The notes beneath the pieces were generated by a model. That model had not been told where the DNA came from and ran no database searches. It saw only the letters and a program-made list of their open reading frames with translations. 10,803 nt of DNA, from NCBI GenBank assembly GCA_947467405.1, contig CANIIN010000045.1, positions 1-10,803 on the forward strand. The letters run 5' to 3'. This document shows positions 1-5,865 of the stretch, piece by piece. How positions within the stretch are numbered: position 1 is the stretch's first letter; every line of letters begins with the position of its first letter. The position numbers and the translations under genes are program-made. This DNA is from Betaproteobacteria bacterium. GTDB lineage: Bacteria > Pseudomonadota > Gammaproteobacteria > Burkholderiales > SG8-39.

Positions 1-285
1 CTGATTGAAGCCCTCAAGTCACCGGCCTTCTATGTCGGCGCACTGGGCTCGAAGAAGAACAATGATTCGCGCCGCGCGCGCCTGGCCGAGTTCGATCTGG
101 CCGCCGCCGAGATCGCGCGCCTGCACGGGCCGGTTGGCCTGCGCATCGGCTCCAAGACACCGCCCGAAATCGCCGTGGCGATACTCGCCGAGATGACGGC
201 GGTGCGCCATGGCGTGGAAATTCCGCAGACCATCGAGCCGCCCAAGGTCAATGTCGGCGCGGGTTGTGGAGTGCCGCAGGCCTGA
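1..285 (+). CDS. XdhC/CoxI-family molybdoenzyme maturation protein, C-terminal part
   Basis: Frame 1 is open from the window edge to a TGA at 283-285, giving 94 residues of a gene that begins outside the window. The piece matches the C-terminal Rossmann-like domain of XdhC/CoxI proteins: FYVGALGSKKN near residues 10-20, a basic RRARL stretch, then GPVGLRIGSKTPPEIAVAIL at about 43-62 and AEMTAVRHG. Family members bind the molybdenum cofactor, help its sulfuration, and insert it into xanthine dehydrogenase-type molybdenum hydroxylases in the cytoplasm. The stop overlaps the next gene's ATG by one base (TGATG), so the two are probably translationally coupled. The hydroxylase it serves is not in the window. 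Confidence 0.88.
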   Translation: MIEALKSPAFYVGALGSKKNNDSRRARLAEFDLAAAEIARLHGPVGLRIGSKTPPEIAVAILAEMTAVRHGVEIPQTIEPPKVNVGAGCGVPQA

Positions 286-872
286 TGGCGTTTCCGGAGC
301 AACAGGTCGTTCGCGGTATTCTGCTGGCCGCCGGCTCATCAACGCGATTTGGTTCCGACAAGCTGTTGCACAAGCTCCCTGACGGGACCGCCGTGGCCGT
401 CGCCAGCGCGCGCAACCTCGCTCGCGCGTTGCCCAACCCGCTTGCCGTGATTCGTCCCAATGCGGTTGCCTTGCGCGCCGCGCTGGAGGCCGCGGGCTGC
501 GAAGTCATCGAGTGCGCCGATGCGCACACCGGCATGGGCGCCAGCCTCGCCTGCGCGGTGCGCGCCAGCGCGGACGCGGCGGGCTGGCTGGTGGCGTTGG
601 CCGACATGCCGTTCATCCGATTCGAGACCATGGCCGCGCTGGCGCAATGGATCATCAGTGGTTCTGCGGTCGCCGCGCCCGTGTATCGCGGGCAGCGCGG
701 TCATCCGGTGTGTTTTGCCGCTTACCAGCGCGACGAACTGCTGGCGCTGCATGGCGACGAGGGCGCGCGAAAAGTGTTCCAGCGCCATGGCGGATTGGGC
801 AATCTGGTGCGCGTGGATGACCCCGGCGTGTTGCGGGATATCGATGTGCCGGGGGATGTGCCGCGGAATTAG
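285..872 (+). CDS. mocA: MocA-like molybdenum cofactor nucleotidyltransferase (MobA-like NTP transferase fold)
   Basis: 195 residues. The N-terminal nucleotide-binding loop reads LLAAGSSTRFGSDK (13-26). The metal-binding segment is ALADMP with D107, followed by RGHPV (138-142), GDEGARKVF (158-166) and a C-terminal DIDVPGD (185-191). This is the layout of NTP_transf_3 enzymes. The LAAG form, rather than LAGG, is associated with CTP-using MocA as opposed to GTP-using MobA, so it probably makes molybdopterin cytosine dinucleotide for xanthine dehydrogenase-family enzymes. The start is the ATG overlapping the upstream XdhC stop. A GTG-type start at 264 would lie inside xdhC and add only a non-conserved MWSAAGL. 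Linkage to XdhC supports the assignment. CTP specificity is inferred. Confidence 0.85.
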   Translation: MAFPEQQVVRGILLAAGSSTRFGSDKLLHKLPDGTAVAVASARNLARALPNPLAVIRPNAVALRAALEAAGCEVIECADAHTGMGASLACAVRASADAAGWLVALADMPFIRFETMAALAQWIISGSAVAAPVYRGQRGHPVCFAAYQRDELLALHGDEGARKVFQRHGGLGNLVRVDDPGVLRDIDVPGDVPRN

Positions 873-945
873 CGGGTTGCTGCGATTGACCTGCCGTTCC
901 GATCGCGAATGACCGAATAGGGAAGCTCGTCATTGCATGGATAGC

Positions 946-1061
946 GTCATTGCCGCGAAGCTTGTCCCCGAGTGTCTTAATCGGGGAGCGGGAATCCAGT
1001 GTCTTTGAAAATCTAAAGCCGCTGGATTCCGGCTCGCCGCTGGCGCGGCGTCCGGAATGAC
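946..1061. repeat. Dispersed palindromic intergenic repeat, copy 1
   Basis: A 116-bp element bounded by GTCATT (946-951) and GGAATGAC (1054-1061). It contains nested hairpins: CCCCGA (966-971) with TCGGGG (981-986), GGAATCCAG (991-999) with CTGGATTCC (1022-1030), and GCCGC-N4-GCGGC near 1036-1049. It shares the 16-mer GCGGGAATCCAGTGTC (988-1003) with the element at 10086-10158. It fills the gap between convergent genes. The style (ATTCCCGC...GCGGGAAT arms) recalls REP-like and neisserial dRS3-type repeats. Mobilisation by a RAYT-like transposase is possible, but none is present here. Confidence 0.75.
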
Positions 1062-1084
1062 GAATGATCCGGAATGACGAATGA
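1051..1084. repeat. Perfect 17-bp tandem duplication at the end of repeat copy 1
   Basis: TCCGGAATGACGAATGA occurs at 1051-1067 and again, unchanged, at 1068-1084. The first unit contains the right end of the palindromic repeat, so the second is a duplicated terminus running towards the 3' end of the rluF-like gene. Confidence 0.9.
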
Positions 1085-1117
1085 ATGAGTCGCGCCAGAA
1101 ATTCTTGAGTGACGATG

Positions 1118-1996
1118 CTAGCGACCCTCGCCGGGTCGCCGTGATCCGGGGCGCGCGGCGGTCCAGGTTCTCCCGGGGCGCGCCGCTGGCTTGGGCTTCT
1201 CCGCAGCCGCGCCCGCACCGGCATGGGCCACCGGCCCGAACTGCTCATCCGGCCCGAGCAGGCGCCACTGACCTTCCGGCAGATGGCCGAGCATGATCTG
1301 GCCGATGCGCACCCGCTTCAGCCCCAGCACTTCGAGGCCGACGGTTTCGCACATGCGACGAATCTGGCGCTTCATGCCTTCGCGCAGGATGAAGCGCAAC
1401 TGGTCTTCGTTCTGCCAGGCCACCTTGGCCGGGCGCAGCACGCGGCCGTCCAGCGTGAGGCCGTGCTGCAGGCGTTTCAGTTCCGCACCGGGCAGCCGGC
1501 CGCCGCGCTGGTAGCGCACCCGCACCAGGTATTCCTTCTCGATGTCGGAGTCTTCGCCGATCAGCTGTTTGGCGATGCGTCCGTCCTGGGTCAGCACCAA
1601 CAGGCCGGTGGAGTCGATGTCGAGGCGTCCGGCCGGCGCCAGGCCCAGCAGGTCCTGCCGGCGCATCACCGCCTTGGTGCCGTCGGTGGCGGTATCGCCC
1701 GACCAGCGGTTCTCGGGAATGGCCAGCACCGAGGCGGGCTGGTAGCCGTCCTCGGCCTGGCCGCTGACGTAGCCGATGGGCTTGTTCAGCAGCACCGTGA
1801 CGCGGCGCGCCTGCTGTGACTGGGCCTGCTTGTCGATGGCGATCTTCTGGTGCGGCAGCACCTTCAGGCCAAGGATCGCGACCACCCCATCCACCTTCAC
1901 CCAGCCACGTTCGATCCACTCGTCGGCTTCGCGCCGCGAGGCGAGGCCGAGCTCGCTCATGCGCTTGGAGAGTCGGATGGGTTCGGGTGTGGTCAT
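1118..1996 (-). CDS. rluF: RluF-like 23S rRNA pseudouridine synthase (RsuA/RluB/E/F family)
   Basis: 292 residues. An N-terminal S4 RNA-binding domain (about 7-50) contains SKRMSELGLASRREADEW. The catalytic motif is GRLDIDSTGLLVLTQDG (123-139) with the nucleophilic aspartate D126. KEYLV (154-158) and EGMKRQIRRM (206-215) follow. The MKRQIRRMCETVG...LKRVRIG block and the S4 start resemble RluF, which in E. coli modifies U2604 of 23S rRNA. The stretch between VSGQAEDG and the catalytic motif (about 79-122) is longer than in E. coli RluF, a form I associate with betaproteobacteria. The last 35 residues are a low-complexity A/P/R/G tail, probably disordered and RNA-binding. The exact target uridine (2604 or 2605) is inferred. 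No strong Shine-Dalgarno precedes the ATG. Confidence 0.85.
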   Translation of the reverse strand: MTTPEPIRLSKRMSELGLASRREADEWIERGWVKVDGVVAILGLKVLPHQKIAIDKQAQSQQARRVTVLLNKPIGYVSGQAEDGYQPASVLAIPENRWSGDTATDGTKAVMRRQDLLGLAPAGRLDIDSTGLLVLTQDGRIAKQLIGEDSDIEKEYLVRVRYQRGGRLPGAELKRLQHGLTLDGRVLRPAKVAWQNEDQLRFILREGMKRQIRRMCETVGLEVLGLKRVRIGQIMLGHLPEGQWRLLGPDEQFGPVAHAGAGAAAEKPKPAARPGRTWTAARPGSRRPGEGR

Positions 1997-2136
1997 GGGC
2001 TGGATCGGTAGAAATGGGCGGCCTGGGAGGCGGAATGCCTGGACGGTCTTCTGGCCGCCCCGGGCCTGTCAGGGGGCATTTTAAACCGCGCCAGCCATTC
2101 CCCGCTGGAAGTCCCTGAAAAATTAGGTGATTTTAG

Positions 2137-2166
2137 GCCCCAAATCGGTGCAAATAAGCCCCAAAT
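2137..2166. repeat. 9-bp direct repeat with 21-bp period upstream of the NlpC/P60 promoter
   Basis: GCCCCAAAT occurs at 2137-2145 and 2158-2166. The start-to-start distance is 21 bp, about two DNA turns, and the pair ends 29 bp upstream of the -35 box at 2196. This geometry suits a pair of half-sites on one DNA face. An operator role is inference only. Confidence 0.5.
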
Positions 2167-2195
2167 TGACCTTTTTAGCACCACGTTTATTCGGG

Positions 2196-2224
2196 TTGGC
2201 AGGGCGCCCGGGACGGGTTATATT
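2196..2224 (+). promoter_or_regulatory. Sigma-70-type promoter abutting the NlpC/P60 start codon
   Basis: TTGGCA (2196-2201) and TATATT (2219-2224) are separated by exactly 17 bp, each matching the consensus at five of six positions. The -10 ends 8 bases before the ATG at 2233, so transcription would begin at about 2231-2232, nearly on the start codon. Confidence 0.65.
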
Positions 2225-2232
2225 GCGCGTCG

Positions 2233-2838
2233 ATGAAAAATAGCTCCTTTCTGCAGACGGTCATTCTGGCTGGCGCCCTGTTCGCGCCGGCCGCGCATGC
2301 CGACGAAGTGTCCGTCACCGAAGCGCAAGCCCAGGAGTCGGCGTCGTTCGTCAAGCGCACCGGGCAGTTGCTCGGTCGTGCCGGCGAGAGCGTCAGCAAG
2401 ATCGGCGACGGCGTCAGCAGGCTCGGCGGCGGTCTCGGTGACGGAGTGAGCAAGCTGGGCGACGGTGTGGCCAACCTGCTGGACGGCGCGCTGGACCTGG
2501 TCGGTATCCGCTACCGCCGTGGCGGCACCAGCGAAGAAACGGGCTTCGACTGCTCGGGATTCGTCGGCTACGTGTTCAAGGAGAAGCTCGGCCTGCTACT
2601 GCCGCGCACCTCGCGCGAGATCAGCAAGGTCGGCGAGGAAATCCCCAAGTCCGAACTGGAGCCAGGCGATCTGGTGTTCTTCAAGACCATGCGCCAGACC
2701 TTCTCGCATGTGGGCATCTATCTGGGCAACAACCAGTTCGTGCACGCTCCCCGCACCGGCCAGTCCATTCGTGTCGAGGACATGCGCCAGAGCTACTGGG
2801 CGCGTCGCTACAACGGCGCCCGTCGCATCGAAGGCTGA
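2233..2838 (+). CDS. Secreted NlpC/P60 cell-wall peptidase with amphipathic linker
   Basis: 201 residues. A signal peptide (1-23, cleavage likely after AHA) directs export. Residues 24-52 are polar. Residues 53-90 form a glycine-rich amphipathic repeat with hydrophobics at V54, I57, V61, L64, L68, V72, L75, V79 and L82. The C-terminal half is an NlpC/P60 domain: FDCSGFV with nucleophile C107, PRTSREI, PGDLVFF, SHVGIY with H159, and FVHAP with H171. Such enzymes are papain-fold endopeptidases that cut peptidoglycan stem peptides. There is no lipobox and no SH3b domain, so the linker may replace the usual targeting module. ATG 2233 is the only usable start: no other start codon lies between it and the upstream in-frame stop at 2176. 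No Shine-Dalgarno is present. The exact substrate bond is unknown. Confidence 0.9.
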   Translation: MKNSSFLQTVILAGALFAPAAHADEVSVTEAQAQESASFVKRTGQLLGRAGESVSKIGDGVSRLGGGLGDGVSKLGDGVANLLDGALDLVGIRYRRGGTSEETGFDCSGFVGYVFKEKLGLLLPRTSREISKVGEEIPKSELEPGDLVFFKTMRQTFSHVGIYLGNNQFVHAPRTGQSIRVEDMRQSYWARRYNGARRIEG

Positions 2839-2857
2839 TCCCGCAGCAAGCGGTTGC

Positions 2858-2887
2858 CGCGGATTGACGCGGAAGAACGCGGATCAA
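2858..2887 (+). repeat. Three tandem 10-bp units
   Basis: CGCGGATTGA, CGCGGAAGAA and CGCGGATCAA follow each other without gaps 20 bp after the NlpC/P60 stop. They share a CGCGGA core and a purine-rich second half. The function is unknown. Confidence 0.7.
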
Positions 2888-2992
2888 GACCCAAGCAGGT
2901 GCTGGATCTCAGTTGATCTTCAGGTGATCGACGCTCGCCAATCCCATCCAACGGATGTCCGCGAAATGACGCGACGCAGCGCGCCCAGGTGC

Positions 2993-3018
2993 GACACCGC
3001 ACGCGAGCAAGCGGTGTC
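2993..3018. terminator. Hairpin between convergent genes
   Basis: GACACCGC (2993-3000) and GCGGTGTC (3011-3018) form a perfect 8-bp stem with a 10-base loop, 9 bases beyond the metallophosphoesterase stop on the minus strand and 154 bases after the NlpC/P60 stop. Neither side has a T-run, so an intrinsic terminator is not certain. It may instead be a 3'-end stabiliser. Confidence 0.35.
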
Positions 3019-3026
3019 ATCTGGGT

Positions 3027-4196
3027 TCAACCGCCTTCGGCTCGCACCAGGCGGATGGCGGTTATTTCCGATGGCGCCCCGATACGCTTGGGTGGCCCCC
3101 AGTAGCCGGTGCCGCGACTGGTGTAGATCCACATATTCCCCAGCCTGGCCAGGCCCGCGGTAAAGGGCTGTTGCAGCCGGACCAGGAAATTCCACGGCAG
3201 GAACTGCCCGCCATGGGTATGTCCGGATATCTGCAACTGGTAGCCGGCCGGTTCGGCCGCAGCGGCCGAGCGCGGCTGGTGCGCCAGCAGGATGCGGGTC
3301 TGCACAGCGTCCGGTGCGCCGCGCAGCGCCCGCACCGGATCGCTCTGTTGATCCGGATAGAAATGATGGGCGCCGAAGTCGGTGATGCCGGCCAGCACCA
3401 GGCGCGCACCGCCATGTTCCAGCACCACGTGCGCGTTCATCAGCACGTTCACGCCCATGCCTTGCAGATGCGGCACCCAGCCTTCCACGCCCGAGTAGTA
3501 CTCGTGGTTGCCGGTGACAAAAAAAGTGCCGTGGCGCGAGGTCAGGGCCGCGAGCGGTTCGACGTCATGCGCCAGGTGCGACACGCTGCCGTCGACCAGG
3601 TCGCCGGTGACCGCGACGACATCCGCCTTTAGCCCGTTCACCACATCGACGATGCGCTGCAGATAGCCGCGCTTGATGGTCGGGCCGACATGTACGTCGG
3701 TGATCTGCACGATGGTGAATCCGTGCAGGGCCTGCGGCAGGCCGGCGATCGGAATGTCCACCTTCAGCACCGCGGCGACACGCCGCGCGTTGATGAATCC
3801 CAGCATGGTCAGCACGGCGGTCAGCAGCAGCGCGATCAGCGCGCTGCGCTCACGAAAGCGCGCCAGGCCGTCGCCGATATGGCCTTGTCCGGCCATCGCG
3901 TCGGGCGCCACGGCGGCGGCCGTGGACCACAACAGCAGGACGAGGTCTCGCAGCACCGTCAGCACCAGCAGCGACGAGAACACCCCCATGAACAGGAACC
4001 CCGCCCAGGCCAGCAGGTCGGCGCGCGGCTCCGGCATGCGCCGCGCCAGCATGCCCAGCGGCATGAGCACAGTGGAGGCGGTCAGCAGCAGTGCGCCGGC
4101 AACAATGGCGTTGCTATCCCAGGGCAGTGCGGACAGCAGGCGCAGGCCGATGTAGATATGCAGCAGCGGAATGAGGCTGAACAGTTTCAGGAACAT
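3027..4196 (-). CDS. Membrane-anchored calcineurin-like metallophosphoesterase
   Basis: 389 residues. The N-terminal part has about four hydrophobic segments (roughly 2-20, 29-50, 62-90 and 118-135). The C-terminal catalytic domain carries the full set of metal ligands: TDVHVG (D167, H169), GDLVDG (D199), GNHEYY (N230, H231), LLAHQP (H306) and SGHTHGGQ (H326, H328). This is the calcineurin-like phosphoesterase fold, closest in style to YkuE/YaeI-type membrane enzymes; YaeI is reported to act on phosphorylated lipid A precursor or UDP-sugar-linked lipids. The substrate here cannot be read from sequence. A GGAGA lies 10 bases upstream of the ATG (minus strand, 4211-4207). The DinB-like gene lies 137 bp upstream on the same strand, but a hairpin between them may separate transcripts. 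Confidence 0.88.
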   Translation of the reverse strand: MFLKLFSLIPLLHIYIGLRLLSALPWDSNAIVAGALLLTASTVLMPLGMLARRMPEPRADLLAWAGFLFMGVFSSLLVLTVLRDLVLLLWSTAAAVAPDAMAGQGHIGDGLARFRERSALIALLLTAVLTMLGFINARRVAAVLKVDIPIAGLPQALHGFTIVQITDVHVGPTIKRGYLQRIVDVVNGLKADVVAVTGDLVDGSVSHLAHDVEPLAALTSRHGTFFVTGNHEYYSGVEGWVPHLQGMGVNVLMNAHVVLEHGGARLVLAGITDFGAHHFYPDQQSDPVRALRGAPDAVQTRILLAHQPRSAAAAEPAGYQLQISGHTHGGQFLPWNFLVRLQQPFTAGLARLGNMWIYTSRGTGYWGPPKRIGAPSEITAIRLVRAEGG

Positions 4197-4212
4197 CGGG
4201 GGTCAATCTCCG

Positions 4213-4227
4213 GACCGGTAGCCGGTC
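4213..4227. promoter_or_regulatory. Small hairpin next to the metallophosphoesterase ribosome-binding site
   Basis: GACCGG-TAG-CCGGTC (4213-4227) is a perfect 6-bp stem with a 3-base loop. On the minus strand it directly precedes the GGAGA Shine-Dalgarno at 4211-4207. It could tune translation, or could be a chance palindrome. Confidence 0.3.
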
Positions 4228-4253
4228 TGTGGTCAGTGCGTTATCCGAGGGCG

Positions 4254-4292
4254 ATGCCTGAAGGCGCCCGTCTGGCGGGCATCTTCAGGCAT
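4254..4292. terminator. Long two-part hairpin between the DinB-like and metallophosphoesterase genes
   Basis: ATGCCTGAAG (4254-4263) pairs with CTTCAGGCAT (4283-4292). Inside, GCCCG (4266-4270) pairs with CGGGC (4276-4280) around a TCTGG loop. A 2x2 mismatch separates the 10-bp and 5-bp stems. It lies 42 bases past the DinB stop. The T-run (T4292-T4295) follows the plus-strand side only, so the intrinsic-terminator orientation is opposite to both flanking genes. In the minus direction it is a strong stem without a U-tract. Confidence 0.5.
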
Positions 4293-4333
4293 TTTGCGAT
4301 CTTGCTGGTGCATGGCGGCGAGGCGTCATCTGG

Positions 4334-5650
4334 TCAGGAATCCTGCGCCGGGTGGTCGTGCGGAGCAGCCTCTGCGGCGAACAGCGGCAGCGCCATCTGG
4401 TCGGCATCTCCTGCATCAGGCGCCGATTGCGCCGGTAGAGCGTCCTCGCGGCACAGGTTGTCGGCGCGCACGCCGATCAGGCGCAGGCGTCGTTCCAGCG
4501 CCACCTTCGTCAGGCAGCGTCCGGCCCACAGGCGGATGTCGCGCGCGTCGCGCGTGTGCGCCGGCAGCGTCAGCACGCGCGTGACGATCTTGAAATCATC
4601 GAAGCGCAGCTTCACGCCGACGGTGCGCGTGTAATAGCGCTTGCGCACCAGGTCCGCGGACAACTGCTCGCACAGGCGCGTGAGGATGGCACCCAGCGCC
4701 TCGCGGTCGCCGCGCGGGTGCAGGTCGCGCTCGAAAGTGGTTTCGCGGCTGATGGATTTCGGTTCGCTGTGCGTGACCACATTGCGCTCGTCGCGGCCAT
4801 GCGCGGCGTTGTGCATCCACGCGCCGTAGTTGGAACCGAATTCGTCCACCAGGCGCAGCGGATCGTAAGCGGCGAGATCACCAATGGTGCGGATGCCGAT
4901 CGCTTCCAGCCGTGCCGCGGCCTTGGGGCCGATGCCGTTGATGCTGCGTGCCGGCAACGGCCAGATGCGCGTCGGGATATCGGCGAACGTCAGGATGGTC
5001 AGGCCGTCCGGCTTGTCCAGTTCCGAGCACAGTTTGGAGAGCAGCTTGTTGGGCGTGATGCCCATCGAGCAGGACAGGCCGGTGGCCTCGCGCACCGCGT
5101 CCTTGATGGATTGCGCCACGGCACGTACGCGGGACAGGGCTGCGTCGTCATTCGAGGCGCCAACTTCGTAGCGGGCCGCGCCTTCGTGCGCAGCAAGCGT
5201 GGCGTTGTCGCCATCCGGCATGCCCGGCATGCCCAGCACATCGGTCAGATCAATATAGATTTCGTCGATACCGCGATCTTCCATGTTCGGTGCGATGTGC
5301 GCCACGGCACTCTTGAACAACCGCGAGAAATGGCGGTACTGGTCGAAATCCGCCGGTAGCAGCACGGCATCGGGGGCGAGGGCGGCGGCCTTCATCAGCC
5401 CCATGGCCGACTTGACGCCGACCGCGCGCGCTTCGTAGGTGGAGGTCGTAATCACGCCGCGTCCCACGTAATCGCGCAGCACGGCATAGGTGCGTGAACC
5501 GTCCTCGTTGACCACCGGCTGGTGCGCGCGTCGCCCGCCCACGACCACCGGCCGTCCGCGCAGTTCCGGATAGCGCAGCAGTTCCACGGATGCGTAGAAG
5601 GCATCCATGTCGAGGTGGGCAATCCAGCGCTGGGGTTTGGAGCCGGGCAT
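4334..5650 (-). CDS. dinB: DinB/Pol IV-type Y-family DNA polymerase with two insertions
   Basis: 438 residues from ATG 5650. Motifs of error-prone lesion-bypass polymerase IV are present: LDMDAFYASVE (D14 metal ligand, Y19 in the steric-gate region), YEARAVGVKSAM, GIDEIYID (D129, E130), ATGLSCSMGITPNKLLSKLCSELDKP split around G191, a helix-hairpin-helix GIGPKAAARL, and a little-finger domain ending GVKLRFDDFK. Compared with E. coli DinB there are extra segments at about 40-63 (RRAHQPVVNEDGSRTY...) and about 139-172. The tail contains QMALPLF (418-424), a beta-clamp-binding motif. The frame is open further upstream to an ATG at 5824, but those residues are not conserved in style and would overlap the protease promoter region. 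The Shine-Dalgarno at 5650 is weak. No LexA box (CTGT-N8-ACAG) is seen upstream. Confidence 0.88.
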   Translation of the reverse strand: MPGSKPQRWIAHLDMDAFYASVELLRYPELRGRPVVVGGRRAHQPVVNEDGSRTYAVLRDYVGRGVITTSTYEARAVGVKSAMGLMKAAALAPDAVLLPADFDQYRHFSRLFKSAVAHIAPNMEDRGIDEIYIDLTDVLGMPGMPDGDNATLAAHEGAARYEVGASNDDAALSRVRAVAQSIKDAVREATGLSCSMGITPNKLLSKLCSELDKPDGLTILTFADIPTRIWPLPARSINGIGPKAAARLEAIGIRTIGDLAAYDPLRLVDEFGSNYGAWMHNAAHGRDERNVVTHSEPKSISRETTFERDLHPRGDREALGAILTRLCEQLSADLVRKRYYTRTVGVKLRFDDFKIVTRVLTLPAHTRDARDIRLWAGRCLTKVALERRLRLIGVRADNLCREDALPAQSAPDAGDADQMALPLFAAEAAPHDHPAQDS

Positions 5651-5865
5651 CAGGACCAGGTTTGCAATCTTCCGGGAGGAGTGCGGCAGGGGCAGGGCGT
5701 CGAGCCGAAAAAGCCGGCTGCAAGGCCGACAGCTTAACGCCAATGGCGACCTGCGCACAGTAGTGGATTCGCGACCTGAACCGAACCCGGTATCGGCTTT
5801 GATCGCCCCTGCCTTGACGTACACTAGCGCCTGCTTTCTCCCGTCACATGAGGGGTTTTTCAGTC
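5651..5865. other. Divergent intergenic region between dinB and the Do-type protease
   Basis: 215 bp that must hold both promoters. Rightward, TACACT (5820-5825) with TTTGAT (5798-5803, 16-bp spacing) is a weak candidate, and TTGACG at 5814-5819 has no matching -10. I see no clear sigma-E-type pair and no LexA site. Nothing here is strong enough to call individually. Confidence 0.4.
5850..5855 (+). promoter_or_regulatory. Ribosome-binding site that decides the protease start
   Basis: GAGGGG (5850-5855) ends 10 bases before ATG 5866. It overlaps the alternative in-frame ATG at 5848, which has no Shine-Dalgarno of its own. This favours 5866. Confidence 0.6.

Larger units (their letters stand above)
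1997..2232. other. Divergent intergenic region between the rluF-like gene and the NlpC/P60 gene
   Basis: 236 bp, with its right half (about 2111-2195) clearly more AT-rich than the neighbouring genes. The rightward promoter at 2196-2224 is convincing. For the leftward gene only a TAAAAT-like -10 on the minus strand near 2077-2084 is visible, without a recognisable -35. A 9-bp direct repeat sits at 2137-2166. Confidence 0.6.

Noticed and set aside
946..1061. CRISPR or integron attachment site
   Set aside because: The repeat occurs singly with nested palindromes, without regular spacers, integrase or cas genes nearby.
1223..1819. A 198-codon plus-strand open frame opposite the rluF-like gene
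   Set aside because: Codon-aligned antisense shadow of a gene with clear catalytic motifs; H/Q/A-rich composition.
1993..2184. A 63-codon minus-strand frame directly upstream of the rluF-like gene whose stop overlaps its ATG (ATGA)
   Set aside because: It suggests translational coupling, but the IWGLFAP/IWGLKSP repeat in it simply reflects the DNA direct repeat at 2137-2166. There is no ribosome-binding site or recognisable domain.
5725..5760. LexA-like sites near CTGC-N7-ACAG and CTGCGCACAG upstream of dinB
   Set aside because: Neither has the CTGT-N8-ACAG spacing and half-sites required of a proteobacterial LexA box.
5651..5824. 58-residue N-terminal extension of DinB to an ATG at 5824
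   Set aside because: It precedes the conserved polymerase start with cysteine/arginine/proline-rich sequence and would occupy the divergent promoter region. ATG 5650 gives a normal N-terminus.
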